Shown: positions 17,999-27,109 of the stretch, piece after piece | How positions within the stretch are numbered: position 1 is the first letter of the stretch | How the letters are laid out: every line of letters begins with the position of its first letter | Assembly: GCF_005166025.1 (NCBI RefSeq) | Contig: NZ_CP028923.1 | Span: 310,001-374,000 of the forward strand | Source: Mangrovivirga cuniculi | GTDB lineage: Bacteria > Bacteroidota > Bacteroidia > Cytophagales > Cyclobacteriaceae | Reading direction: 5' to 3' | Length of the DNA stretch: 64,000 nt | Translations under genes and position numbers: made by a program | The notes under the pieces: model-generated | The model's database searches: none | Seen by the model: only the letters and a program-made list of their open reading frames with translations | Told to the model about the DNA's origin: nothing

Positions 17999-19036
17999 TT
18001 ATTTATCGCTAATAAAAGGATAGTCAGGTTGAACGTAAACATCGTCAAATGCTTCTGATGGATCAGGCCAATCTGAGTTTTCAGAAAATTCAACACATTC
18101 CTTCACCTGGTCTTTTATCTTTTTATCAAGCTCTTTTAATTCATCCTCGTCAGCCCACTTGTTATCAAGGATTACACTTCTCACCTGCTCGATAGGATCT
18201 CGGTCTTTGTATTCCTGAAGCTCTTCCTTAGTTCTGTACTTAGCCGGGTCACTCATCGAGTGTCCTTTGTAACGGTAAGTTCTGAATTCTAATAAACTGG
18301 GGCCTTCTCCTTTTCTTGCTCTTTCAGCTGCTTCAGCTACTGCATAGTGTACTTCTTCTACTGACATCGCATCAACAGGCTTCGAGGGCATACTATAGGC
18401 TTCACCAAGCTGGTAAAGTTCAGTTACGTTAGAAGTTCTTTTCACTGAGGTCCCCATTGCATAACCGTTATTCTCAATAGCAAATATCACTGGTAATTTT
18501 AGTGTCATTGCCATATTCAAAGCTTCGTGAAATGCGCCTTGTCTCACAGCACCATCTCCCATATAGGTAATGCAAAGAAAATCAGTCTCTTTGTATTTCT
18601 CTGCAAATGCAAGACCCGCTCCAAGAGGAATCTGACCACCAACAATACCATGGCCTCCGTAAAAATGATTTTCTACATCAAACATATGCATCGAACCACC
18701 TTTACCTTTAACTATTCCTGTCTTCTTACCAAATAACTCCGCCATTACAGCTTTTGGGTCTGAACCCAGTGCTATCGGGTGAGCATGATCTCTGTAAGCA
18801 GTAATATATTTATCTCCTTTTTTTAAGGCTGAAACCGACCCGGCTACACATGCTTCCTGGCCAATATATAAGTGGCAAAACCCACGAATCTTTTGCTGAC
18901 CGTATAATCGTCCTGCCATTTCTTCAAATCGCCTCATCAATAACATACTCTCAAACCACTCCATGTATTGATCTTTACTGAAGTTCGGTTTTGAAGCAGA
19001 TTTGCTTTTCTTTGCCTTTGTTTTAGATGTAGCCAT
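17999..19036 (-). CDS. pdhA: Pyruvate dehydrogenase E1 component, alpha subunit
   Basis: Thiamine-diphosphate subunit of pyruvate dehydrogenase. 345 residues from ATG at 19036; the longer frame from 19096 is rejected because a promoter core lies between the two. TPP motif GDGAVRQGAFHEALNMA ... ENNGYAMGT is intact, and the phosphorylation-loop-like YRYKGHSMSDP is present. Basic Lys-rich N terminus. The E1-beta and E2 genes are not adjacent. Compare the fused E1 at 24971-26947, which is a different 2-oxoacid dehydrogenase. Confidence 0.92.
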   Translation of the reverse strand: MATSKTKAKKSKSASKPNFSKDQYMEWFESMLLMRRFEEMAGRLYGQQKIRGFCHLYIGQEACVAGSVSALKKGDKYITAYRDHAHPIALGSDPKAVMAELFGKKTGIVKGKGGSMHMFDVENHFYGGHGIVGGQIPLGAGLAFAEKYKETDFLCITYMGDGAVRQGAFHEALNMAMTLKLPVIFAIENNGYAMGTSVKRTSNVTELYQLGEAYSMPSKPVDAMSVEEVHYAVAEAAERARKGEGPSLLEFRTYRYKGHSMSDPAKYRTKEELQEYKDRDPIEQVRSVILDNKWADEDELKELDKKIKDQVKECVEFSENSDWPDPSEAFDDVYVQPDYPFISDK

Positions 19037-19067
19037 AATCTGTGATTTATTGCTTAATATTGGGTTG

Positions 19068-19097
19068 CAAATATACACTTTACAAGCATTTTTCAAT
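19068..19097 (-). promoter_or_regulatory. Promoter of pdhA
   Basis: On the minus strand ATTG-N18-TATATTTG, the second part a perfect TAnnTTTG. It lies inside the longer pdhA frame and so fixes the downstream ATG (19036) as start, with a leader of about 25 bases. Confidence 0.6.
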
Positions 19098-19151
19098 AAT
19101 ATTAATGCGTGTTTTAGTCATACAACAATACATCTTTCATAAATTTCTGTT

Positions 19152-20261
19152 ATGATTCTCAAGGAGATCAGCCTTTTTAATTTTAAAAACTACGAACAGG
19201 CGAAGGTCAGCTTTGGTCCGGGCTTCAACGGAATCTATGGTGAAAATGGAGAGGGAAAGACTAATCTACTCGATGCTATATACTTTTTATGCTTTACCAA
19301 AAGTGCTTTTCAAAGCAATGATAGCTACCTTATAAGACATGGAGAGTCTTTTTGCCTGGTAAAAGGAAAGTTTGAATTTGAGTATAAACAAAAAGAAGTT
19401 TCCGGAGGTATCGAAAAAGGCCCAAAAAAAACGTTTACAGAAAATACGGTAAAATACGATAAATTAAGCGATCACATTGGTGAGTATCCTGCAGTAATGG
19501 TTTCGCCTTATGACATGACATTGATAAGAGAAGGAAGTGAAGAAAGGAGAAAGTTTATGGATGGTTTACTCTCCCAGATTAACAGACCTTACCTTTTAAA
19601 TATTCTGAAATACCGAAAAATCCTGAAGCAACGAAATGCAATATTAAAACAGTTTGACGAATCAGGTTTTTCAGATCCTCATTTGATAGAACCCTATACG
19701 GTAGAACTAATCAAAACAGGTAAAGAAATTTATTCTGAAAGGGTTAAACTCACAGAAGAATTAGGCCCCATTATAGAAGAACAATACTCTTTACTAACTA
19801 ATGATAAAGAAAAAATATCGATCAGGTATCGATCTGACTACGATAAAGAAGATTTTGAAGAGTTGTTTTACAGGCAATTTGACAAAGAACTGATACTTGG
19901 CCGCACTACAATGGGAACACATAAAGATGAGTTGGTCTTTAGTATGAATGACAGGCCATTGAAAAAACTTGGTTCCCAGGGTCAGCAAAAATCTTTTTTG
20001 ATCGCATTGAAACTTGCCCAATATAAGATTCTTAAGGAAACTAAGGAATTCACACCAATATTGTTGTTAGATGATATTTATGACAAACTTGATGATAACA
20101 GAATAAAAGGCTTAATTAAGCTTTTAGCCGGAAAAGAATACGGACAGGTATTTATTTCAGATGCCCGGCCTGAACGATCGGCAAAATTAATGGAAACTAT
20201 CGGTGAAACTTCCAGGCTTTATGTAATAAATTCAGGAGAAATAGGTGAGATGGCAGATTGA
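19152..20261 (+). CDS. recF: RecF, DNA repair ATPase
   Basis: SMC-like ATPase that loads RecA at gaps with RecO/RecR. 369 residues. Walker A GENGEGKTNLLDAI near residues 30-43, ABC signature-type LGSQGQQKSFLIALKLAQ near 275, and Walker B ILLLDDIYDKLDDNR. Followed 36 bases later by a DUF721/DciA-like gene, a pairing common in Bacteroidetes. Confidence 0.95.
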   Translation: MILKEISLFNFKNYEQAKVSFGPGFNGIYGENGEGKTNLLDAIYFLCFTKSAFQSNDSYLIRHGESFCLVKGKFEFEYKQKEVSGGIEKGPKKTFTENTVKYDKLSDHIGEYPAVMVSPYDMTLIREGSEERRKFMDGLLSQINRPYLLNILKYRKILKQRNAILKQFDESGFSDPHLIEPYTVELIKTGKEIYSERVKLTEELGPIIEEQYSLLTNDKEKISIRYRSDYDKEDFEELFYRQFDKELILGRTTMGTHKDELVFSMNDRPLKKLGSQGQQKSFLIALKLAQYKILKETKEFTPILLLDDIYDKLDDNRIKGLIKLLAGKEYGQVFISDARPERSAKLMETIGETSRLYVINSGEIGEMAD

Positions 20262-20268
20262 TATCTGG

Positions 20269-20276
20269 TATCTTTG
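20269..20276 (+). promoter_or_regulatory. Candidate -7 element for the DUF721 gene
   Basis: TATCTTTG, a perfect TAnnTTTG, 21 bases before ATG at 20298; supports that start over the upstream one at 20274. No clear -33 element. Confidence 0.4.
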
Positions 20277-20297
20277 CTTTTTAAACTTTATAAATCA

Positions 20298-20615
20298 ATG
20301 GCTGGATATAATAAAAAAGGTTCGAAGAGAAATGCAGGGATATCCACATTAAAGGATAGTATACAAGAAATGTTTAAAGAGTTTAAGCTCGACGCTAAGT
20401 ACAAAGAAACCGAGCTTATTAAATCCTGGCCGGAATTGATGGGTCCTATGATCGCCAAAAGGACAACCAAAGTTTTTATAAAGGACAAAAAAATGTTCGT
20501 TAAGCTAAATTCAGCTCCCTTGAAAAGAGAACTATCAATGTCCAGGTCTAAGATCCTGGCCCTTTTTCATCAAAAATTCGGAGAAATATTAATTGAGGAT
20601 ATTGTCTTTCTATGA
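20298..20615 (+). CDS. DUF721 / DciA-like protein
   Basis: 105 residues from ATG at 20298. DUF721 domain: the fold common to DciA replicative-helicase loaders. Conserved segment ELIKSWPELMGPMIAKRTTKVFIKDKKMFVKLNSAPLKREL, ending with a helical segment. Basic, as expected for a DNA-associated protein. Downstream of recF. The 3' end overlaps the ftsY 3' end by 6 bases (convergent). A helicase-loading role is inference from the family. Confidence 0.82.
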   Translation: MAGYNKKGSKRNAGISTLKDSIQEMFKEFKLDAKYKETELIKSWPELMGPMIAKRTTKVFIKDKKMFVKLNSAPLKRELSMSRSKILALFHQKFGEILIEDIVFL

Positions 20616-21581
20616 CAATTCTTTGTTGAAGAATGAATCGACGAATTCCATCCTGTTGAATACCTGCAGGTCTTCTACTTTTTCACCAACACCAATATAT
20701 TTTACAGGTATTTGAAACTGGTCTGAGATCCCAATTACAACTCCACCTTTAGCAGTACCATCTAGTTTTGTGATAGCTAATGATGTCACCTCAGTGGCTT
20801 TGGTAAATTCTTTTGCCTGGATAAAGGCGTTTTGACCTGTTGATCCGTCGAGAACCAATAAAACTTCATGAGGGGCTTCGTCAATGAACTTCTGCATCAC
20901 TCTCTTGATTTTTGAAAGCTCATTCATCAGGTTTACTTTGGTGTGAAGACGTCCGGCAGTATCAATGATAACCACATCGTAATTACCTTCAACACCTTTT
21001 TTCACTGTGTCAAAAGCTACCGATGCAGGATCTGTATTCATTCCATGACTGACGATATCAACATCTACGCGCTCACTCCACATGATCAACTGATCAACAG
21101 CAGCAGCACGAAAGGTATCAGCAGCACCCAGTAATACTTTATTTCCGGAAGCTTTAAAACGCGAGGCCAGCTTTCCAATAGTAGTGGTTTTACCCACTCC
21201 ATTAACCCCGACGACCATAATTACATATGGTTTTTTATCTTGTGGGACGGTAAAACCCTGGAGTTCTTCGTAGTTATTTTCTGCCAGGAGACCAGCAACC
21301 TCCTCTTTAAGAATAGTATCTAGTTCAGAAGCATTCAAATACTTATCCCTGGCAACGCGATCTTCAATTCTTTCAATGATTTTCACCATGGTATCAACTC
21401 CTACATCAGAAGAGATCAGGATCTCCTCCAATTCATCCAACACCTCGTCGTCGACTTTCGACTTTCCGGCTACAGCCTTACCAAGTTTAGTAAAGAAGCT
21501 ATCTTTAGTCTTTTCAAGACCTTTATCAAGTTTCTCTTTTTCTTCCTTGCTTTTGCTGGATTTAAAATTGAATATTCCCAT
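20610..21581 (-). CDS. ftsY: FtsY, signal recognition particle receptor
   Basis: SRP GTPase that delivers ribosome-nascent chains to SecYEG. 323 residues from ATG at 21581; an upstream start at 21596 is possible. Short charged N terminus rather than the long acidic A domain of E. coli, then NG domain: P loop GVNGVGKTTTIGKLA, DTAGRLHTKVNLM, TKLDGTAKGG. Last gene of the rpmB-rpmG-DUF4295 group, though separated from it by a terminator hairpin. Confidence 0.95.
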   Translation of the reverse strand: MGIFNFKSSKSKEEKEKLDKGLEKTKDSFFTKLGKAVAGKSKVDDEVLDELEEILISSDVGVDTMVKIIERIEDRVARDKYLNASELDTILKEEVAGLLAENNYEELQGFTVPQDKKPYVIMVVGVNGVGKTTTIGKLASRFKASGNKVLLGAADTFRAAAVDQLIMWSERVDVDIVSHGMNTDPASVAFDTVKKGVEGNYDVVIIDTAGRLHTKVNLMNELSKIKRVMQKFIDEAPHEVLLVLDGSTGQNAFIQAKEFTKATEVTSLAITKLDGTAKGGVVIGISDQFQIPVKYIGVGEKVEDLQVFNRMEFVDSFFNKELS

Positions 21582-21652
21582 GGCAGTTTTGATCAAATAT
21601 CGATAACGCGATAATAATACAAAATTTGTAGCAATTCACCTTTGCCCGAAAC

Positions 21653-21688
21653 AAAAAAAGCCCCTTAACCAAGGGACTTAGTTTTTTT
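21653..21688 (-). terminator. Terminator between DUF4295 gene and ftsY
   Basis: On the minus strand AAGTCCCTT-GGTT-AAGGGGCTT with one T-G pair, followed by a run of seven T. Confidence 0.85.
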
Positions 21689-21705
21689 AACCGGACAATA
21701 TCTGA

Positions 21706-21861
21706 TTACTTGGCCAAAGTCTCTTTTACCATATCAACCGGAACCATTTCCTCTCTGTAAGAGTAAGATCCTGATTTCTCAGACTTCACGGCTTTAATTA
21801 CTCTGGCGTACTGTTTATTCGCGCCTTCTTTCTTAAGGGTTGCAACTACTTTCTTAGCCAT
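21706..21861 (-). CDS. DUF4295 small basic protein
   Basis: 51 residues (MAKKVVATLKK start, VDMVKETLAK end), rich in Lys, too short for ordinary gene-length cut-offs. It starts 2 bases after the L33 stop, in the group L28-L33-DUF4295-ftsY that is conserved in Bacteroidetes. I recall it being proposed as a phylum-specific ribosomal protein, but cannot verify that here; size, charge and position agree. Confidence 0.88.
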   Translation of the reverse strand: MAKKVVATLKKEGANKQYARVIKAVKSEKSGSYSYREEMVPVDMVKETLAK

Positions 21862-21863
21862 TG

Positions 21864-22046
21864 TTATTTAATTTCTTTGTGAACAGTATACTTTTTAAGG
21901 ATTGGATTATACTTCTTAAGCTCCAATCTCTCAGGAGTATTCTTCCTGTTTTTTGTTGTAATGTGTCTTGAAGTTCCAGGCATACCTGTATTCTTGTGCT
22001 CAGTGCACTCAAGAATAACCTGAACTCTGTTTCCTTTCTTAGCCAT
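21864..22046 (-). CDS. rpmG: 50S ribosomal protein L33
   Basis: 60 residues, matching bL33 ([17 protein letters not shown] start, [21 protein letters not shown] core). It has only one Cys, so this is the zinc-free C- form. Between L28 and DUF4295 genes, 27 bases after L28. Confidence 0.96.
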   Translation of the reverse strand: MAKKGNRVQVILECTEHKNTGMPGTSRHITTKNRKNTPERLELKKYNPILKKYTVHKEIK

Positions 22047-22073
22047 TTCTTTTCTCTTTTATGCTTTCGCTTT

Positions 22074-22313
22074 TCAGATTACTAAGGTTCCTTTAGCTTT
22101 AGCTTTCTTAAGAACAGATGACAAACCATTTTTGTTTATCGTTCTAAGAACTGAAGCTGATACTTTTAATGTTACCCACCTGTCTTCTTCTTCGATATAA
22201 AATCGTTTCTTTTGAAGATTAGGGTAAAACTTACGTTTCGTCTTGTTGTTCGCATGCGAAACGTTGTTACCTACTCTAGGTCTTTTTCCGGTTATTTGAC
22301 AAACTCTAGCCAT
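22074..22313 (-). CDS. rpmB: 50S ribosomal protein L28
   Basis: 79 residues with the bL28 signature: [24 protein letters not shown] at the N terminus and [13 protein letters not shown]. First gene of the L28-L33-DUF4295 unit, with a well-formed promoter 45-75 bases upstream. Confidence 0.97.
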   Translation of the reverse strand: MARVCQITGKRPRVGNNVSHANNKTKRKFYPNLQKKRFYIEEEDRWVTLKVSASVLRTINKNGLSSVLKKAKAKGTLVI

Positions 22314-22355
22314 TTTTTATCTACTTTCTTAGATATACTTTTCAAAATCGGACTG

Positions 22356-22386
22356 CAAATATCGCAAGATTATTCTTAAAAGCAAA
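22356..22386 (-). promoter_or_regulatory. Promoter of rpmB operon
   Basis: Minus strand TTTG-N19-GATATTTG, one base from the TAnnTTTG consensus. Same core as the candidate promoter of the tRNA-like array at 52142-52173. Confidence 0.6.
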
Positions 22387-22427
22387 ACATGCATGCAAAA
22401 ATATTAAAAATCATGGGATTATATATT

Positions 22428-23111
22428 TCAGACTTTCACTCCTCTGACCATTTCTTTCTTTCCCGGAGGGCCCGGTAATGTCTCTACAACCATGCCCATA
22501 GAGGCCAGATCACGTTTAAACTGACCTTTCGCACAATAGGTAACAAGACATGAAGGTCTTTCCATCATTTGAGATACTTTTTCTAAAACATTATATTCCC
22601 ACAACTCTCCTTGCTTATTTGGAGCAAACGCATCAAAATATATAATATCAAATTTATTCTCAGAATTAAAATCCTGAAGTTTTACTTTCTCTTTATTAAT
22701 AATAAACCGATCTGTTATCTCAACACTTTCTCCCCATTCAGCATTATGAATTTTATAAAACAAATCTTTATAACTCTCCAGCATGTCCAGATCGGTGTAG
22801 TTCAATCCATCAATGATCTCTTTTGTCAATGGAAAAGGCTCGAGCGTGCTATAATTAATTTTTACATTCGGTAGAAGGGTAAGTTCTTTAACTGTAAGAA
22901 GTGCATTCAAACCGGTGCCGAATCCTATTTCAAGAATATTTATTTCCTTAGGGAAATGCTCAAAGTAAAAATACTTGAGCCCTTGCTTAATAAATACATG
23001 GTTTGATTCATTGTAGGCTCCATGCTGACTATGGTAAGTCTCATTCAAATCCTCATTATATAAGGAATGTGAACCATCCTCCGTTTTAATTAATTTAATT
23101 TTATCAGCCAT
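22428..23111 (-). CDS. mnmD: MnmD, tRNA (mnm5s2U34) methyltransferase
   Basis: SAM-dependent methyltransferase for the last step of mnm5s2U34 synthesis in tRNA, corresponding to the MnmC N-terminal domain without the oxidase domain. 227 residues. SAM motif ILEIGFGTGLNALLTV near residues 59-74, catalytic region YFDAFAPNKQGELWE, and C-terminal GPPGKKEMVRG. Three bases separate it from ispF. Confidence 0.9.
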   Translation of the reverse strand: MADKIKLIKTEDGSHSLYNEDLNETYHSQHGAYNESNHVFIKQGLKYFYFEHFPKEINILEIGFGTGLNALLTVKELTLLPNVKINYSTLEPFPLTKEIIDGLNYTDLDMLESYKDLFYKIHNAEWGESVEITDRFIINKEKVKLQDFNSENKFDIIYFDAFAPNKQGELWEYNVLEKVSQMMERPSCLVTYCAKGQFKRDLASMGMVVETLPGPPGKKEMVRGVKV

Positions 23112-23114
23112 ACC

Positions 23115-23591
23115 CTATTTTTGAATTAACACCACTGCATGTGCACTTACACCTTTCTCTTCTCCAACAAAACCGAGTTTTTCTGTCGTGGTTGCCTTTA
23201 TGGAAATATCGTCCTCATCGATGCTCATCACTTCAGCTAGTACTTTTTTCATTTCGGGAATATGCGGATTTACCTTGGGTTTTTGAAGGCAGATAGTCGC
23301 ATCAATATTGCCGATAGTATATCCTTTTTGAGAAACCAACCCAATAACATCCTTCAACAATATTTTTGAATCGATTCCTTTAAATTTAGGATCTGTATCC
23401 GCAAAGTGATATCCGATGTCTCTTAAATTTGCTGCTCCTAATAGTGCGTCGCAGATCACGTGGATCAAAACATCAGCGTCTGAATGTCCAACAGCTCCTT
23501 TATCGTGAGGTATTTTTATTCCTCCAAGAATAAAGTCATGACCTTCTTCCAGCTTGTGGACGTCATATCCATATCCTACTCTTATTTTCAT
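23115..23591 (-). CDS. ispF: IspF, MEcPP synthase
   Basis: 2-C-methyl-D-erythritol 2,4-cyclodiphosphate synthase of the MEP isoprenoid pathway, which also supplies the carotenoid genes at 55-58 kb. 158 residues. Metal ligands in GYDVHKLEEG and GHSDADVLIHVICDALLGA; ATTTEKLGFVGEEKG near the end. The stop overlaps nothing; start overlaps the M16 gene end by 4 bases. Confidence 0.97.
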   Translation of the reverse strand: MKIRVGYGYDVHKLEEGHDFILGGIKIPHDKGAVGHSDADVLIHVICDALLGAANLRDIGYHFADTDPKFKGIDSKILLKDVIGLVSQKGYTIGNIDATICLQKPKVNPHIPEMKKVLAEVMSIDEDDISIKATTTEKLGFVGEEKGVSAHAVVLIQK

Positions 23592-24832
23592 TGATTGTTT
23601 TTCTTTTTATACAACAAGGTAGAAGCATTACTTTCCTGCAAAACGGTTTTTGCCATATCGTTGAAACTATCAGTAGTAACATTTCTGATCATGCCAGTTT
23701 CTTCGTTGACTAAATTTGGATTGCCCAGGTTAGCGCCAATCGCTATCGACATAGCCCGGTTTAATAACTCCACTTCTCCGAACACCAGTGATGCTTCTGC
23801 TTTATTCTTAACCTTTTCCAGTTCATTTTCCCCCACCCCATTTTCAGCGAGATCGTAGACCACTGCATCAATCGCATTTTCTGCCTGTTCCAATGAAATA
23901 CCATTCGGAGTTTTTCCGGCAACAACCAATAGGCCTGGGTCTACAGAACCAGTAACATATGCATTGAGTTCAAAAAAGTACTTTTTGTCTTTAACCAGTC
24001 TTTCATAAAGGCGTGATGACTTACCTCTTCCTAAAACATCACTTATTAAATCTGCATCGTGATATCTGCTATCCGATCTTCCCGGCATATGATATACTTT
24101 ATATATAGCATCAGAGGGCACATCAGATTCAATAACATCTGTTCTTTTACCTTTCTGTAAGGGCTCTGTCGGTAAGTTCCTCACATAATCCTCGCCCGAA
24201 GGTATTGGCCCAAACCATTTATCAGCAAGATATTTAACTGTCTCTTCTTTAACAGGACCAGCAACTACTAAGACTGCATTATTAGGTCTGTAAAATTTAA
24301 AAAAGAATTCTTTGACATCATCCATCGTGGCATTTTCGATGTGACTGACATCCTTGCCAATGGTCGCCCATTTATATGGGTGAACCTTATACGCTAAAGG
24401 ACGCAATTTTAACCAGGCCTCTCCATAAGGCTGATTTAGATATCTTTGTTTAAACTCTTCTATTACTACCTTCTTTTGAATATCCAGTACTTTTTGATCA
24501 AAGGAAAGAGACAACATTCTGTCTGATTCCAGCCAAAATGCAGTTTCTAAATTCACTGCAGGTAAAGTGATATAATAGTTTGTGATGTCTGGGGCAGTAA
24601 ATGCGTTATTTTCTCCGCCGACCTTTTGAAGAGGCTCATCAAATGAGGGTATATTCTTCGACCCCCCGAACATTAAATGCTCAAATAGATGTGCGAAACC
24701 GGTTTTATTTTCAACCTCATCTTTAGACCCAACATTATATAATAAATTAAACGCAACCTGTGGAGTTGTATGATCTTCATGAACAAAGACCTGTAACCCA
24801 TTATCTAACGTAAAAGATGAAAAGTTTATCAT
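23588..24832 (-). CDS. M16-family zinc peptidase
   Basis: 414 residues, a single M16A+M16C unit. Inverted zinc motif HLFEH (HxxEH) near residue 47 with the downstream Glu in KVVIEEFKQR, and the family segment NNAFTAPDITNYYITLP. No signal peptide is evident, so it may be cytoplasmic or exported by another route. First gene of the M16-ispF-mnmD unit. Confidence 0.9.
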   Translation of the reverse strand: MINFSSFTLDNGLQVFVHEDHTTPQVAFNLLYNVGSKDEVENKTGFAHLFEHLMFGGSKNIPSFDEPLQKVGGENNAFTAPDITNYYITLPAVNLETAFWLESDRMLSLSFDQKVLDIQKKVVIEEFKQRYLNQPYGEAWLKLRPLAYKVHPYKWATIGKDVSHIENATMDDVKEFFFKFYRPNNAVLVVAGPVKEETVKYLADKWFGPIPSGEDYVRNLPTEPLQKGKRTDVIESDVPSDAIYKVYHMPGRSDSRYHDADLISDVLGRGKSSRLYERLVKDKKYFFELNAYVTGSVDPGLLVVAGKTPNGISLEQAENAIDAVVYDLAENGVGENELEKVKNKAEASLVFGEVELLNRAMSIAIGANLGNPNLVNEETGMIRNVTTDSFNDMAKTVLQESNASTLLYKKKNNQ

Positions 24833-24970
24833 ACCTGGTTATTTTCAGGACAAAGCTAACAAAATATAAATATCACTTGATAGTAATTTCTCAGAATATC
24901 AAATATCCGGGCTTTCTCTGCTTTATTTTTTGACTTGATTGTATAGATTTGTTTCCGAAACAACAAACCC

Positions 24971-26947
24971 ATGAATTACCAAAAAAAGAAACTCAACCAA
25001 AAACAGCTTATTTCAATTTACGAAAAGCTTGTCAGACCTCGGATAATCGAGGAAAAAATGCTGGTTCTCCTTCGCCAGGGTAAAATATCAAAATGGTTTT
25101 CCGGAATAGGACAGGAAGCTATCGCTGTAGGAAGTACGCTTGCACTTAATAAATCAGAATATATTCTACCAATGCATAGAAACCTTGGTGTTTTTACTGC
25201 CAGGGAAGTTCCGTTTAAAAGGTTGTTTTCCCAATTTCAGGGAACAATGAATGGATTCACAAAAGGGAGAGATCGTTCATTTCATTTCGGTAGTAATGAA
25301 CATCACATCGTTGGAATGATTTCTCATCTTGGCCCACAATTAAGTATCGCTGACGGAATTGCCTTAGCATCTAAATTATCCTCGAAAAAAGAAGCAACCC
25401 TGGTTTTTAGTGGTGATGGCGGGGCAAGTGAAGGAGACTTTCACGAAGCACTTAATGTAGCTTCAGTTTGGGACCTTCCGGTAATTTTTGTTATTGAAAA
25501 TAATGGATATGGCCTTTCTACACCAAATAATGAACAATTCAGGTGTATTAATTTTGTAGATAAAGGACCGGGATATGGTATTGATGCTATCAAAATTGAT
25601 GGGAACAACATTTTAGAAGTCTATCATACCATCAGTGAATTGGCTGAAGATATCCGTAAAAACCCAAGACCGGTATTAGTTGAGGCGATGACTTTCAGAA
25701 TGCGAGGTCATGAAGAGGCCAGTGGAACAAAATATGTTCCTAAGGATTTAATGAATGAATGGGCGGCTAAAGATCCGATTGAAAATTTTGAAAAGTTTCT
25801 AATAGAAAAGAAAATTCTTTCCCGGAAAAAGATCTCAGAGATAAGAGCAGAGATTAAAAAAGATATAGAAAAGAGCTTAAAAGAAGCATATAAAGACAGC
25901 CCTCCAACTATTAACTCTGAAAATGAACTTAATGATGTTTATGCAGATCATCTTTATGAACAAAAACCAGTTGATAATAGTGAAAAAAGGGAGATCAGAT
26001 TTATCGATGCAATAAGTGAAGGCTTGAGACAAAGCATGGAGAATCATGATAATCTTGTCTTAATGGGGCAGGACATCGCAGAATATGGTGGTGTTTTTAA
26101 AATAACTGAGGGATTTGTTGATCAATTTGGCAAAGAACGGGTTAGAAATACTCCATTATGTGAATCGGCTATAATCGGGTCAGCATTGGGACTTTCAATC
26201 AAAGGATATAAATCAATGGTTGAGATGCAGTTTGCAGATTTTGTGTCTTGTGGTTTCAACCAGATCGTTAATAACCTGGCAAAAATACATTACCGGTGGG
26301 GACAGAATGCAGATGTGGTAGTGAGGATGCCTACAGGGGCGGGAGTCGGAGCAGGACCATTTCACTCACAGTCAAATGAAGCGTGGTTCACTCATACGCC
26401 CGGACTGAAGGTTATTTATCCTTCAAATCCTGAAGATGCAAAAGGTTTATTGATATCTGCTATTGATGATCCAAATCCATGCATGTACTTTGAACATAAA
26501 TATCTTTATAGATCATTAAAAGGAAATGTTCCATCAGGCTATTATAATATACCAATAGGAAAAGCTTCAATTAGTCGTGAAGGAAAAGACTTAACCGTGA
26601 TCACATATGGTCTGGGGGTTCATTGGGCATTGCAGTTAGCTAATGATAATGGTTTAGACATAGAAGTAATCGACTTAAGAACTTTGATTCCATGGGATAA
26701 AGAGACTGTTTATGCATCGATCAAAAAGACCGGAAAAGCACTGGTCTTGCACGAGGACACTCAAACCGGGGGTTTTGGAGGAGAAATAGCAGCATGGGTT
26801 TCCGAAAAATGCTTTGAACTTCTGGACGGTCCTGTATATCGCGTAGGGAGTCTTGATACCCCAGTGCCTTTTAATAAAGAGCTTGAAAATAACTTTCTGG
26901 CTATTAGCGAACTGCGAGAAAAGGTTACTGAATTGATTGAGTATTAA
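24971..26947 (+). CDS. 2-oxoacid dehydrogenase E1, fused alpha and beta subunits
   Basis: 658 residues. Residues 1 to about 330 are an E1-alpha TPP domain (SGDGGASEGDFHEALNVA ... ENNGYGLST); residues about 345-658 are an E1-beta domain (GQDIAEYGGVFKITEGF, MPTGAGVGAGPFHSQS, HEDTQTGGFGGEIAAWV). Such fusions in Bacteroidetes are usually annotated as branched-chain 2-oxoacid dehydrogenase E1. E2 and E3 are not nearby. TAGATTTG, a perfect -7 element, lies upstream of ATG. Confidence 0.92.
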   Translation: MNYQKKKLNQKQLISIYEKLVRPRIIEEKMLVLLRQGKISKWFSGIGQEAIAVGSTLALNKSEYILPMHRNLGVFTAREVPFKRLFSQFQGTMNGFTKGRDRSFHFGSNEHHIVGMISHLGPQLSIADGIALASKLSSKKEATLVFSGDGGASEGDFHEALNVASVWDLPVIFVIENNGYGLSTPNNEQFRCINFVDKGPGYGIDAIKIDGNNILEVYHTISELAEDIRKNPRPVLVEAMTFRMRGHEEASGTKYVPKDLMNEWAAKDPIENFEKFLIEKKILSRKKISEIRAEIKKDIEKSLKEAYKDSPPTINSENELNDVYADHLYEQKPVDNSEKREIRFIDAISEGLRQSMENHDNLVLMGQDIAEYGGVFKITEGFVDQFGKERVRNTPLCESAIIGSALGLSIKGYKSMVEMQFADFVSCGFNQIVNNLAKIHYRWGQNADVVVRMPTGAGVGAGPFHSQSNEAWFTHTPGLKVIYPSNPEDAKGLLISAIDDPNPCMYFEHKYLYRSLKGNVPSGYYNIPIGKASISREGKDLTVITYGLGVHWALQLANDNGLDIEVIDLRTLIPWDKETVYASIKKTGKALVLHEDTQTGGFGGEIAAWVSEKCFELLDGPVYRVGSLDTPVPFNKELENNFLAISELREKVTELIEY

Positions 26948-27109
26948 TATGCAAAACCATTCTATTTTAACGTTTACCTTACAGGAAGACTAGGAAGCCT
27001 TTTTGTTTTGTTAAAAATTGGTGACATTTGTGTCTTTTATAAGTTTCCTTATTTTAGGAAAAATTTGTATTGTCGTAAACCGGCTAATTTTTGGAATAAG
27101 AAAATACTT

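Noticed and set aside
19037-19096. N-terminal extension of pdhA from 19096
   Set aside because: A well-formed promoter core lies inside it, and the family N terminus fits the ATG at 19036.
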